DNA of 55,721 nucleotides from Psychrobacter piscatorii (lineage in GTDB: Bacteria > Pseudomonadota > Gammaproteobacteria > Pseudomonadales > Moraxellaceae): contig NZ_LNDJ01000048.1 in assembly GCF_001444505.1 (NCBI RefSeq), positions 1-55,721 of the forward strand, in the 5' to 3' direction. Positions within the stretch are counted from its first letter, which is position 1; each line of letters starts with the position of its first letter. The position numbers and the translations under genes were made by a program. The notes beneath the pieces were generated by a model. The model was not told the DNA's origin. It saw nothing but the letters and a program-made list of their open reading frames with translations, and made no database searches. Below are positions 28,767 to 37,184 of the stretch, one piece after another.

Positions 28767-29642
28767 ATGAGTGTATTAATCGATAAAGATACCAAAGTAT
28801 TGGTACAAGGTTTTACTGGTAAAAACGGTACGTTCCATTCAGAACAAGCCATCGAATACGGCACCAAAGTAGTTGGCGGCGTAACCCCAGGTAAAGGCGG
28901 TCAAACGCACCTAGGCTTACCAGTGTTTAACACAATGGCGGAAGCCATGGAAGCGACTCAAGCTGACGCTTCTGTTATCTATGTACCAGCACCATTTGTA
29001 CTAGACTCTATTGTTGAAGCCATCGATGCTGGCGTTAAGTTGATCGTTGTGATCACTGAAGGCGTACCAACTATCGATATGCTAAAAGCAAAACGCTATC
29101 TTGAAGAAGCAGGCGATGTGCGTTTGGTTGGTCCTAACTGCCCAGGTGTTATCACGCCAGGCGAATGTAAAATTGGTATCATGCCAGGCCACATCCATCA
29201 GCCAGGTAAAGTGGGCATTATCTCACGCTCCGGTACGTTGACTTATGAAGCGGTTGCTCAGACAACTAAGCTTGGTTTTGGTCAGTCAACGTGTATCGGT
29301 ATCGGTGGTGATCCTATCCCTGGTATGAACCAGATTGACGCGCTAAAACTGTTTGAAGCTGATCCACAAACTGAAGCAATCATCCTAATTGGTGAGATCG
29401 GTGGTACTGCTGAAGAAGAAGCGGCTGCTTACATCAAAGACCACGTCACTAAGCCAGTGGTTGGTTATATCGCTGGTGTTACCGCTCCAGAAGGCAAGCG
29501 TATGGGTCATGCTGGCGCTATCATCTCTGGTGGTCAAGGTACTGCTGAAGAGAAATTCAAAGCGTTTGAAGATGCTGGTATCGCGTACACACGCGACCCA
29601 TCTAAGCTTGGCGACAAACTAAAAGAAGTTACTGGCTGGTAA
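28767..29642 (+). CDS. sucD: Succinyl-CoA synthetase alpha subunit
   Basis: Carries the phosphorylated His of succinyl-CoA synthetase. Features: CoA-binding Rossmann fold ([23 protein letters not shown]), [21 protein letters not shown], and the phospho-His in [17 protein letters not shown]. The start at 28767 is chosen over an in-frame ATG at 28704 because it has AAGGA 8 nt upstream and gives the family's 291 residues. A terminator follows, ending the suc operon. Confidence 0.98.
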   Translation: MSVLIDKDTKVLVQGFTGKNGTFHSEQAIEYGTKVVGGVTPGKGGQTHLGLPVFNTMAEAMEATQADASVIYVPAPFVLDSIVEAIDAGVKLIVVITEGVPTIDMLKAKRYLEEAGDVRLVGPNCPGVITPGECKIGIMPGHIHQPGKVGIISRSGTLTYEAVAQTTKLGFGQSTCIGIGGDPIPGMNQIDALKLFEADPQTEAIILIGEIGGTAEEEAAAYIKDHVTKPVVGYIAGVTAPEGKRMGHAGAIISGGQGTAEEKFKAFEDAGIAYTRDPSKLGDKLKEVTGW

Positions 29643-29696
29643 GATAGACATTAGTCTATAGTGAAACTACTAAAACTATATTGAAATGTTAAGAAG

Positions 29697-29724
29697 ACAC
29701 CCCTACAATGGGGTGTTTTTTTTA
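29697..29724 (+). terminator. Rho-independent terminator after sucD
   Basis: ACACCCC (29697-29703) and GGGGTGT (29710-29716), 6-nt loop, followed by a run of eight or more T. Confidence 0.93.
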
Positions 29725-29904
29725 TATCTGAAAATCCTATGAAAAGCGAGATATTGGCCATTACTTATAAAGATTGTATCAGTTTTCATAAACATGTTAT
29801 TTTGAATGATATAGCTCGTAATTTTTGATTCAGGGTTCTTGAACTGATAATTTCTGTATATCTGCTGAGACGTTTGATATTAGCAAGGTACAAATCCAAA
29901 TCGC

Positions 29905-29910
29905 TATAAT
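29905..29910 (+). promoter_or_regulatory. Candidate -10 element upstream of galU
   Basis: TATAAT, 68 bp upstream of galU. The best -35-like hexamer (TTAGCA at 29880) is 19 bp away, so the match is moderate. Confidence 0.35.
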
Positions 29911-29978
29911 ATCTACTAAGTATTTGCTAAGTTAGCATTATTTTACCTGACCTACTTTCTTAAAACAGTCCTCTTATT

Positions 29979-30854
29979 ATGAAAAAAATCACTCATGCTG
30001 TTATCCCTGTCGCAGGCTTTGGTACGCGTATGCTGCCATTGTCTAAATCTGTGCCAAAAGAATTGTTACCGCTTGGCAATCGTCCTGCTATCCATTATGT
30101 GGTCGAAGAGGCTATCGCTGCGGGTATCAAGCATATTGTCTTGGTCGGTCATGCACAAAAAAGCGCGATTGAAAACTACTTCGATATCAATGCTGAGCTA
30201 GATAATCAGTTACGCCACAAAGGTAAAGATGAGCTGGCTGATAGTTTAAATTGGCTACCAGAGGATGTAACGGTATCAATGATACGTCAAGGTAAGGCCT
30301 TAGGTTTGGGGCATGCAGTACTAGCTGCGCGTCCTATCATTGGCGAGCATGATTTTGCTGTATTGCTCCCTGATGTCGTTCTCGATCCGTTTACTACTGA
30401 TATGGCTGCTGATAATTTGGCCTTTATGATTGATGCTTTTAGTCATGATGGCCATTCGCAAATATTGGTAAATGAAGTTGCTGACGAAGATGTGCACAAA
30501 TACGGTATCGCCAAACTTATCGATACCAGTCATATAGATGAGATATCTGGCGGCGTTAATGCCAGCTTTGGCGTGGCAGGTTTTGTAGAAAAGCCAAGCT
30601 TAGCAGAAGCACCGTCTAAACTTGCCGTAGTGGGCCGTTACGTATTTGATAATAAAATCTTTGATTATTTGGCTGATACCGAAGCCTCAGTCGGTGGTGA
30701 GATTCAACTGACTGATGCTATCGATGCGCTTATTAACGAATATGGTGTGAATGTGACAACGATGCGCGGTGCCAGTTATGATGCCGGTGACATGCGCTCG
30801 TATATGCAAGCGTTTATCTATTTTGCCGAGCAGCAATTAGCAGATGAAAAATAG
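29979..30854 (+). CDS. galU: UTP-glucose-1-phosphate uridylyltransferase
   Basis: Makes UDP-glucose from UTP and glucose-1-P for surface polysaccharide. The nucleotidyltransferase signature GFGTRMLPLSKSVPKELLPL is complete, followed by RPAIHYVVEEAIAAGI and later GFVEKPSLAEAPS and GGEIQLTDAI. At 291 residues it is the usual bacterial size. pgi starts 2 bp after its stop codon, so the two are translated from one mRNA. Confidence 0.97.
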   Translation: MKKITHAVIPVAGFGTRMLPLSKSVPKELLPLGNRPAIHYVVEEAIAAGIKHIVLVGHAQKSAIENYFDINAELDNQLRHKGKDELADSLNWLPEDVTVSMIRQGKALGLGHAVLAARPIIGEHDFAVLLPDVVLDPFTTDMAADNLAFMIDAFSHDGHSQILVNEVADEDVHKYGIAKLIDTSHIDEISGGVNASFGVAGFVEKPSLAEAPSKLAVVGRYVFDNKIFDYLADTEASVGGEIQLTDAIDALINEYGVNVTTMRGASYDAGDMRSYMQAFIYFAEQQLADEK

Positions 30855-30856
30855 CG

Positions 30857-32536
30857 ATGGATAAGATAAAGGACGATAAGAAGTATCATAGCGCTCGCCG
30901 TTCCAAATACTGGGAACAGTTGCAAATGCTTGCGGCGCAGCCATGGTCGCTGGCAAACTTATTTGCACAAGATGACAGTCGTGCGACACGATTTAGTGCG
31001 CAAGCTGGCGCGCTATACATGGACTATAGCAAGCAGTGTATCGATGAGCGAGTTATGGATGCTTTATTGCGGCTAGCAGATAGCTGTGAGTTGTCCGCTC
31101 GAATTGATGCGTTGATGCAAGGCGCGATGGTCAATAATAGTGAAGAGCGAGCGGCCTTACACACAGCACTACGTCTGCCTGAGAATGCAGAGCTACAAGT
31201 TGGTAAGCAAGATGTGGTTGCCGATGTACATCATAGTTTGGCGCAGGTAGCGAGATTATCCGAGCGTGTCCGTAGTGGCACATGGCGAGGGTTCTCAGGT
31301 AAGGCCATCACTGATGTGGTTAATATTGGCGTTGGCGGCTCTGATCTTGGGCCTCTTATGGCGACCGCTGCGCTTGATGAATGGGCAGATACGGAAATCG
31401 GTGTACATTTCGTCTCTAATATGGACGGCACTCAGCTTGATAATCTACTAAAGCACCTCAATCCTGAAACCACATTATTTATTATCTCTTCCAAATCCTT
31501 CGGTACGGTTGATACTTTATCTAATGCCAAAACCGCACTGTCATGGTTACTTGCGACGGCGACGCTGCGTGCTGGTACTGAAGACAGTGTGTTGCGTCGG
31601 CACTTTATTGGTATCTCGGCAAACAGTGAAAAGATGAGCGCTTGGGGGATACATCCTGAGCATCAATTAGAGCTTTGGGAGTGGGTTGGAGGCCGGTTTT
31701 CTTTGTGGTCAGCGATTGGGCTAGCCATTGCTATTCGTGTTGGTATGAATAGGTTTAGGGAGCTACTAAGTGGTGCTCACAGTATGGATGAGCATTTTGC
31801 ACAGGCGCATTTTACAGATAACTTACCAGTATTGCTAGGGCTGCTAGCTGTATGGAACAGTACGTTTTTGAGGGTGAATGCACATACCGTACTACCTTAT
31901 GATGGACGGTTGGGCTATCTGCCTAGCTACTTGACCCAGCTTGAAATGGAAAGTAATGGCAAGTCGGTCACTCAGCACGGCGACCATATTGATTATGATA
32001 CTTGCCCAATTCTGTGGGGCGAGATTGGTTCAAACGCTCAGCATGCTTTTTATCAGCTACTGCATCAAGGCACGCAGCAAGTCTCCTGTGATTTTATCGC
32101 TTGTGTACGCCGTTATAGTGGCGAGGTGCAAAACGCCTCGTTGCAACAACAGCATGAGCTATCTTTAGCAAACTGCTTAGCGCAAAGTCGAGTCTTGGCA
32201 TTTGGCAATGCTGCTGTCACAGAGGCATCGAATAGTGATGCAAAAACGGTATCCAGTGCAGATAAATACAAATATTACCGTGGTAATCAACCATCGACTA
32301 CCTTGCTTATCGATGAGCTTACGCCTCATAGTTTGGGTGCGCTGGTTGCGCTCTACGAGCATAAAGTCTACGTGATGGCCAGTATTTGGGATATCAATCC
32401 GTTTGATCAATGGGGGGTTGAGATGGGCAAGCAAATGGCAGAGTCTGTGCATGACGCTATGCAGCAAGAGACTCACAGCCAATTTGACACTTCTACCGAC
32501 CAGTTATTACAGCATATCAAAAAACTATCTCAGTAA
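30857..32536 (+). CDS. pgi: Glucose-6-phosphate isomerase
   Basis: Interconverts glucose-6-P and fructose-6-P. Motifs: NIGVGGSDLGPLM, the ISSKSFGTVDTL phosphate-binding loop, and the signature region VGGRFSLWSAIGLAI with GEIGSNAQHAFYQLLHQG further on. The C-terminal part has the KVYVMASIWDINPFDQWGVE segment near the active-site Lys. At 559 residues it is close to the E. coli length of 549; a short loop around residues 455-475 is extra. It lies directly behind galU with no spacer, typical of sugar-nucleotide loci in Moraxellaceae. Confidence 0.97.
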   Translation: MDKIKDDKKYHSARRSKYWEQLQMLAAQPWSLANLFAQDDSRATRFSAQAGALYMDYSKQCIDERVMDALLRLADSCELSARIDALMQGAMVNNSEERAALHTALRLPENAELQVGKQDVVADVHHSLAQVARLSERVRSGTWRGFSGKAITDVVNIGVGGSDLGPLMATAALDEWADTEIGVHFVSNMDGTQLDNLLKHLNPETTLFIISSKSFGTVDTLSNAKTALSWLLATATLRAGTEDSVLRRHFIGISANSEKMSAWGIHPEHQLELWEWVGGRFSLWSAIGLAIAIRVGMNRFRELLSGAHSMDEHFAQAHFTDNLPVLLGLLAVWNSTFLRVNAHTVLPYDGRLGYLPSYLTQLEMESNGKSVTQHGDHIDYDTCPILWGEIGSNAQHAFYQLLHQGTQQVSCDFIACVRRYSGEVQNASLQQQHELSLANCLAQSRVLAFGNAAVTEASNSDAKTVSSADKYKYYRGNQPSTTLLIDELTPHSLGALVALYEHKVYVMASIWDINPFDQWGVEMGKQMAESVHDAMQQETHSQFDTSTDQLLQHIKKLSQ

Positions 32537-32570
32537 TATTGATCAATCAATAATGTAAAAAGGTACACTC

Positions 32571-33977
32571 ATGGAGACTGCTACAAACGATCAATTTACG
32601 CCTTATAATGAATTTGCATCAAGCCCATTGACCAATTCCAATGTGTGTGTGCTGGTTGGCCATAGTATCGAAGCGATTACCAGTGCAGTGGTGCTGGCAA
32701 GTTTAGGTCAACGCGTTCATCTGTATGCGGATATGGATCTATTGGCTCAGCAGATACAGCAATATAGCTTTGAGCACCATTTGCAAGCACTATGGCAAAT
32801 GTATGTACAGCAGCAAGTCATTACGAGTCAAGCATTACCAGAGAGTGCAGAGACGTTAATACAATATTATGAAACGGCAAATCATGGTGACAGCCACGTC
32901 GTCAGTCAGAGCATTCATAGTGATGATCGAAATAAAGTGGCGCTTTACTGGTTGTTTTTAGACAGTATTAAGCCAACATGGAACGACGACAGCTGGATTA
33001 CGGCATTTAACCATAGTCACCAACAGGCATTACCTGTGATTATGAGTGGTATTGAGAAATTAGGGACTATCTCAGCGCTATCTGAGTGTTTACAGCGCGC
33101 TTGGGTTTATTATGTTCCGTTCGTATTTTTGCAAGATGGTGATGCTTATAATTCCATGTTGAACCCTGCATTATGGTTGCTGGGTGAAAAAACAGCAGAC
33201 AGCAACCAACATTTAGAGATGTTACAGCCGTTAATGCAGCATGCTCGCGCCGCTCATCATGCCGATATCGCAACAATAGAGTTTGCGCGTAGTAGTATCA
33301 TGGCGATGCTCGCGACCCGGGTGAGCTTTATGAATGAGATGTCACGCTTGGCGGATAGCCAGCAGGTGGATATCAGCCAGGTGAGTTGTATCATGGGGTT
33401 GGACGAGCGCGTAGGCAGTAGCTATCTACAGGCAGGCTGGGGGTTTGGCGGTAATACACTACCTACCGAGCTGGCTAAGTTACAGCAGTCGAGCGAAATG
33501 CATAGTTTAGACATGCCTCTTTTACAGTCTGTCGTGCATATTAATGAGGACCAAAAAGAGCTGATATTTCGCAAGTTTTGGCAGTATTTTGATGGTTTCA
33601 TTGACAATAAAACCGTCATGATCTGGGGCGGCAGTTATAAAGCAGGCTCAGGCCGTACCGCAGGCTCAGCCATTCATCCATTGTTAGCATTACTCTGGTC
33701 TTATGGTATCCGTACACTGGTTTATAGTGATAAGGCACAGGGTGAGCTTGCTGCACTGTACGAACAACAACCATTGTTTGAATTGATTAGTAGTCCTTAT
33801 CAGAGAATCAATGATGCTCAGGCCGTTTTTTTGATCAGTTGGTTGCCACGAGATCGATTGGATATTGATAAAATCAATCAGCAAGCCATGCCAGTATTTG
33901 ATGCGCAAAATACATTTACTCGATCGCAAATTGCTCGCTTAGTAGGCGACTATGTGGGCATTGGCCGATCTAAATAA
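32571..33977 (+). CDS. UDP-glucose/GDP-mannose dehydrogenase family protein lacking the catalytic residues
   Basis: The 468 residues keep the three-part layout of nucleotide-sugar dehydrogenases: Rossmann-like N-terminus, central dimer helix (LATRVSFMNEMSRLAD), GxGFGG segment, and C-terminal UDP-binding-like domain. However, where the family has GGxCxPKD there is G293 G294 N T L P T E300, so the nucleophilic Cys (here T296), Lys (T299) and Asp (E300) are gone. The Lys and Asn of the central helix are replaced by R240 and M244, the GxGxxG dinucleotide loop by VGHSIEA, and the PEFLREG loop by FVFLQDG. The reading frame is intact and in line with galU-pgi (34 bp from pgi). It is probably a non-enzymatic or repurposed paralogue; a true Ugd should be looked for elsewhere. 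Confidence 0.85.
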   Translation: METATNDQFTPYNEFASSPLTNSNVCVLVGHSIEAITSAVVLASLGQRVHLYADMDLLAQQIQQYSFEHHLQALWQMYVQQQVITSQALPESAETLIQYYETANHGDSHVVSQSIHSDDRNKVALYWLFLDSIKPTWNDDSWITAFNHSHQQALPVIMSGIEKLGTISALSECLQRAWVYYVPFVFLQDGDAYNSMLNPALWLLGEKTADSNQHLEMLQPLMQHARAAHHADIATIEFARSSIMAMLATRVSFMNEMSRLADSQQVDISQVSCIMGLDERVGSSYLQAGWGFGGNTLPTELAKLQQSSEMHSLDMPLLQSVVHINEDQKELIFRKFWQYFDGFIDNKTVMIWGGSYKAGSGRTAGSAIHPLLALLWSYGIRTLVYSDKAQGELAALYEQQPLFELISSPYQRINDAQAVFLISWLPRDRLDIDKINQQAMPVFDAQNTFTRSQIARLVGDYVGIGRSK

Positions 33978-34000
33978 TGTTATTGAAGTTCTTCATTATT

Positions 34001-34037
34001 AAAAAAGCTCGCTAATCATGATTAGCGAGCTTTTTTT
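34001..34037. terminator. Bidirectional terminator between the Ugd-like gene and the hexomutase
   Basis: AAAAAAGCTCGCTAAT (34001-34016) and ATTAGCGAGCTTTTTT (34021-34036) are exact complements with loop CATG and flanking A and T tracts. The genes converge. Confidence 0.95.
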
Positions 34038-34043
34038 GTGAGT

Positions 34044-35531
34044 TTACGCTGGTACTGCTCCTTGTACCGCTAGCCATTGTTGAATTTCTTGCGTTTTACT
34101 AGCCAATAACGAGTGATCGCCGCGACTTTCGATATTCAATCTAATCAGTGGTTCAGTATTTGAAGCACGCAAATTGAAGCGCCATTCGCCAAAATTTAGG
34201 CTTAAGCCATCAAGCAGAGATTTATTAGGGCTGTCTACACTAAATTTTTCTTCAATGGCACTGATGATGGTTGGGGCATCATGAGTCGTGAGGCGGAAGT
34301 TTAGTTCGCCTGAGCTGGGATAAGACTGAATATAGCCTGTGACCAATTCTGATAAGGTCTTACCTGTGATAGACAGCAGCTCAATGGTGAGTAACCAAGG
34401 AATCATACCGCTGTCACAATAGAAAAAGTCACGGAAGTAATGATGGGCCGACATCTCGCCACCATAGACCGCACCTGAGTCCCGCATGATTTGCTTGATA
34501 AAAGAATGTCCAGACTTACTGATGACGGCATTGCCATTATGCGCTTCGATAACCGCTTCAGTATTATATATCACTCGTGGATCATAGACGATTGACTCAC
34601 TCGGGTATTTGTTCAAAAATGCTTGAGCGAGCATACCGACGATGTAGCTACCATCAATGAACACGCCATTTTCGTCAAACAAAAAGCAGCGATCAAAGTC
34701 ACCGTCAAAAGCAATACCAAGATCCGCTTTGTTTTCTAGTACGGCTTGCTGGGTCGCCAGTCTATTGGCTTCAATCATTGGATTAGGAATACCGTTAGGG
34801 AAGCTACCATCAGGCGTATGATGCAACGTGATAATTTCAATGGGTGCACCAGCTTGCGTCAGTCTATTGATTAACAAGTCAACGACTGGACCTGCACTAC
34901 CATTGCCTGAATTAACGACCAGTTTGAGTGGTTTTAGTTTATCAATATCGATAAAAGTCATGACATGATCGATATAAGCACTTTTATCAGTCAATAATTG
35001 CAACTGTCCTGATTGATTGTCAGTGGTAAATTGTCCTGATTCTGCCAATGCCTGAATCTCTGCCAAACCGTCATCAGCACTGATAGGTTTTGAATGTTCT
35101 TTGACCAGTTTTAAACCATTATAGTTGATAGGGTTGTGACTGGCAGTCACCTCAATACCGCCCAGCGCCTGATAATAACTGGTGGCAAAGTACACCTCTT
35201 CCGTACCACTCATGCCCAAATCGATTACATCGACGCCTGCATCAACGATGCCTCTGATAGCGGCTTGTTTTAATTGCTCACTAGAGTGGCGAATATCACT
35301 ACCAATGACAATAGCTGGTTTTAGATCTGCCATATCATTGGTTTGAGTTTCAATGGCTGCCTGATAGCGCTGATATAAAATCTGAGCAAAAGCCCGACCA
35401 ATACGGTAGGCGATGTCTTCATCGAGATTGACGCCAAGCTCACCGCGTATATCATAGGCTTTAAACGAGTTGATGGTGATAGCATTGAATTCCGTGGCTG
35501 GCTGATAGCTGGTGGTCGCAGAAGTCGACAT
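34044..35531 (-). CDS. Phosphomannomutase/phosphoglucomutase (alpha-D-phosphohexomutase)
   Basis: Interconverts hexose-6-P and hexose-1-P, probably glucose and/or mannose, feeding UDP-glucose and GDP-mannose synthesis. The four hexomutase elements are present: phospho-Ser loop TASHNPINYNGLK, metal loop DGDFDRCFLFDENG, sugar loop GGEMSAHHYFRDF, and phosphate loop RASNTEPLIRLNIESR. GEMSAHHYF is the pattern of AlgC/ManB-type enzymes with dual specificity. The start at 35531 has AAGGAA upstream; an in-frame ATG at 35609 is disfavoured. Its position beside galU and pgi supports a role in the same pathway (algC, manB and pgm are possible names). Confidence 0.93.
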   Translation of the reverse strand: MSTSATTSYQPATEFNAITINSFKAYDIRGELGVNLDEDIAYRIGRAFAQILYQRYQAAIETQTNDMADLKPAIVIGSDIRHSSEQLKQAAIRGIVDAGVDVIDLGMSGTEEVYFATSYYQALGGIEVTASHNPINYNGLKLVKEHSKPISADDGLAEIQALAESGQFTTDNQSGQLQLLTDKSAYIDHVMTFIDIDKLKPLKLVVNSGNGSAGPVVDLLINRLTQAGAPIEIITLHHTPDGSFPNGIPNPMIEANRLATQQAVLENKADLGIAFDGDFDRCFLFDENGVFIDGSYIVGMLAQAFLNKYPSESIVYDPRVIYNTEAVIEAHNGNAVISKSGHSFIKQIMRDSGAVYGGEMSAHHYFRDFFYCDSGMIPWLLTIELLSITGKTLSELVTGYIQSYPSSGELNFRLTTHDAPTIISAIEEKFSVDSPNKSLLDGLSLNFGEWRFNLRASNTEPLIRLNIESRGDHSLLASKTQEIQQWLAVQGAVPA

Positions 35532-35775
35532 AATGATAAAATTCCTTGCGCATGAGCAATGATAAAATAAGAAAGTAGATAGCATAATTATAAGCCAATC
35601 AGGGTTCAATGATACATTAACTACTCAATGAGTTAGATACATGTCGATATGTATGACGCAGATTTATGCTGATCGATCACTAAGCCTCGTACTACACTGA
35701 CATACGAGAATGATAAACTATACGCTATACCAAGCCAAAAAATGGCATGATAAATAAGATATAAGAGTATTTCCT

Positions 35776-36642
35776 ATGAGTATTTTAGACAATAAAATTA
35801 CCGTACCTAAGCCCGTGCAAGGCACACCAAAAGCAAGCGGCGAGCTTGATGATCTTCTGGCTTTGATGGCTCGTCTACGAGCAGATTGTCCATGGGATAG
35901 GAAGCAGACCAACCATAGCCTGATTCCTTATGCTATCGAAGAGGCCTATGAGCTGGGCGAAGCGGTGCAAAGCGATGATGATGAAGATATCAAAGGTGAG
36001 TTGGGAGATGTCCTGTTACAAGTCATCTTTCATTGTCAGATGTACGCTGAACAAGGGCGTTTTGATATGAGTGATGTCATTACGACTTTACAAGAAAAGC
36101 TGGTTCGCCGTCACCCTCATGTATTTGAAGCCGAAACGCTCAAAGATGATGCGGCAGTAAAAGTACGCTGGGATGAAATTAAAGCGGAAGAGCAACAGGC
36201 ACGCGAAGCACGCGGCAAATCAAAACGTCGCTTAGATCAAGTGAAAGCGGGTAGTGCCTTAATGCAGGCACAAGATGTGCAAAACCAAGCGTCAACGCTG
36301 GGTTTTGATTGGGAGGGTGTTGCTGGTGCAGTCGAAAAGCTAGACGAAGAGATTGCCGAGCTAAAGCATGAGCTAACAGATAAATCTATAGTCGAGATCA
36401 AAGCCAATATCAGAGAGGTAGAAAAGGAATTAGGCGATTGCATGTTTGCGCTCGTCAATGTCGCACGTAAACTAAACCTTGATGCAGAAGCGGCTACCTT
36501 AACCTGCGTACATAAATTTAAATCACGTTTTGGTTATATCGAGGAGCAATTAGCATTAAGTGGTAAGCGTTTGGAGGACAGCGATATAACCGAAATGGAT
36601 GCATTGTGGGAAGCGGCGAAACAACATGAACGCTCATCATAA
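35776..36642 (+). CDS. mazG: Nucleoside triphosphate pyrophosphohydrolase MazG
   Basis: Hydrolyses NTPs and dNTPs to monophosphates, as a house-cleaning and starvation-response enzyme. Two MazG domains are seen: the first (about 20-130) with CPWDRKQTNHSL, EEAYELGEA and ELGDVLLQVIFH, the second (about 165-265) with DEEIAELKHEL and EKELGDCMFALVN. The two EExxE plus ExxD clusters give Mg2+ binding. At 288 residues it is slightly longer than E. coli MazG (263). There is no mazEF or relA next to it, unlike in E. coli. Its end overlaps the ComEA-like gene by 17 bp. Confidence 0.95.
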   Translation: MSILDNKITVPKPVQGTPKASGELDDLLALMARLRADCPWDRKQTNHSLIPYAIEEAYELGEAVQSDDDEDIKGELGDVLLQVIFHCQMYAEQGRFDMSDVITTLQEKLVRRHPHVFEAETLKDDAAVKVRWDEIKAEEQQAREARGKSKRRLDQVKAGSALMQAQDVQNQASTLGFDWEGVAGAVEKLDEEIAELKHELTDKSIVEIKANIREVEKELGDCMFALVNVARKLNLDAEAATLTCVHKFKSRFGYIEEQLALSGKRLEDSDITEMDALWEAAKQHERSS

Positions 36643-37018
36643 AATTCTACCTAGTAGCTATATTTCGCCCAGCAGCTACATAGTAATGTCTATTGTTAGT
36701 CTTTTATGCGCTCTGCTGATGCTTAATAATGCCCACGCTGCTCCCTGTTTTGACAACCCTCAGCGCGCTTACAATTATCTGTTGGCACAAGAAAATGCCA
36801 AAATACAGGCACGAGATGAAGCCACCGTAAATATCAATCTTGCCAGTGAAGGCGAGCTGGTATCGCTGAATGGTATTGGCAGCAGTAAAGCTCAGGCGAT
36901 TATTTTATATCGTGAAATGTTTGGTGAATTCAAAACAGTAGATGAGTTAACAAAGGTGAAAGGTATTGGTGCAAAAACGCTTGAGAAAAATCGAAGACGC
37001 TTAAGTGTGCAAGATTAA
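36626..37018 (+). CDS. ComEA-like helix-hairpin-helix DNA-binding protein
   Basis: A 130-residue exported protein. A membrane segment or signal peptide is seen at about 20-48, ending NNAHA, then a ComEA-type tandem helix-hairpin-helix (about 75-130) with INLASEGELVSLNGIGSSKA and VKGIGAKTLEKNRRRL. In competent bacteria ComEA binds incoming DNA in the periplasm; many Moraxellaceae are naturally transformable, so this is a plausible role. The start at 36626 overlaps the end of mazG; an internal ATG just before the signal peptide (MSIVSLLCAL) is an alternative. Confidence 0.85.
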   Translation: MNAHHKILPSSYISPSSYIVMSIVSLLCALLMLNNAHAAPCFDNPQRAYNYLLAQENAKIQARDEATVNINLASEGELVSLNGIGSSKAQAIILYREMFGEFKTVDELTKVKGIGAKTLEKNRRRLSVQD

Positions 37019-37126
37019 TAGCGGTATTTTGCATTAATCAATCCCAATATTGACAAAATAGCATGTAAGTAAATGTCATAACACACCCAGCACGTGCAAA
37101 ATTTGTTAAACTAGCGGGTACATCCG

Positions 37127-37151
37127 CCTGATAAACGCTGTGTTATTCAGG
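37127..37151 (+). repeat. Hairpin upstream of pcnB
   Basis: CCTGATAA (37127-37134) and TTATTCAGG (37143-37151) pair with one bulged base. It lies about 20 nt before the GAGGAG ribosome site of pcnB. Confidence 0.5.
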
Positions 37152-37184
37152 GGTGGTTAAAGAATACCGGCGAGGAGTAGATGC

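Noticed and set aside
32571..33977. Annotation as an active UDP-glucose 6-dehydrogenase (ugd)
   Set aside because: Catalytic Cys, Lys, Asn and Asp and the dinucleotide loop are all replaced, so the symbol ugd was not given.
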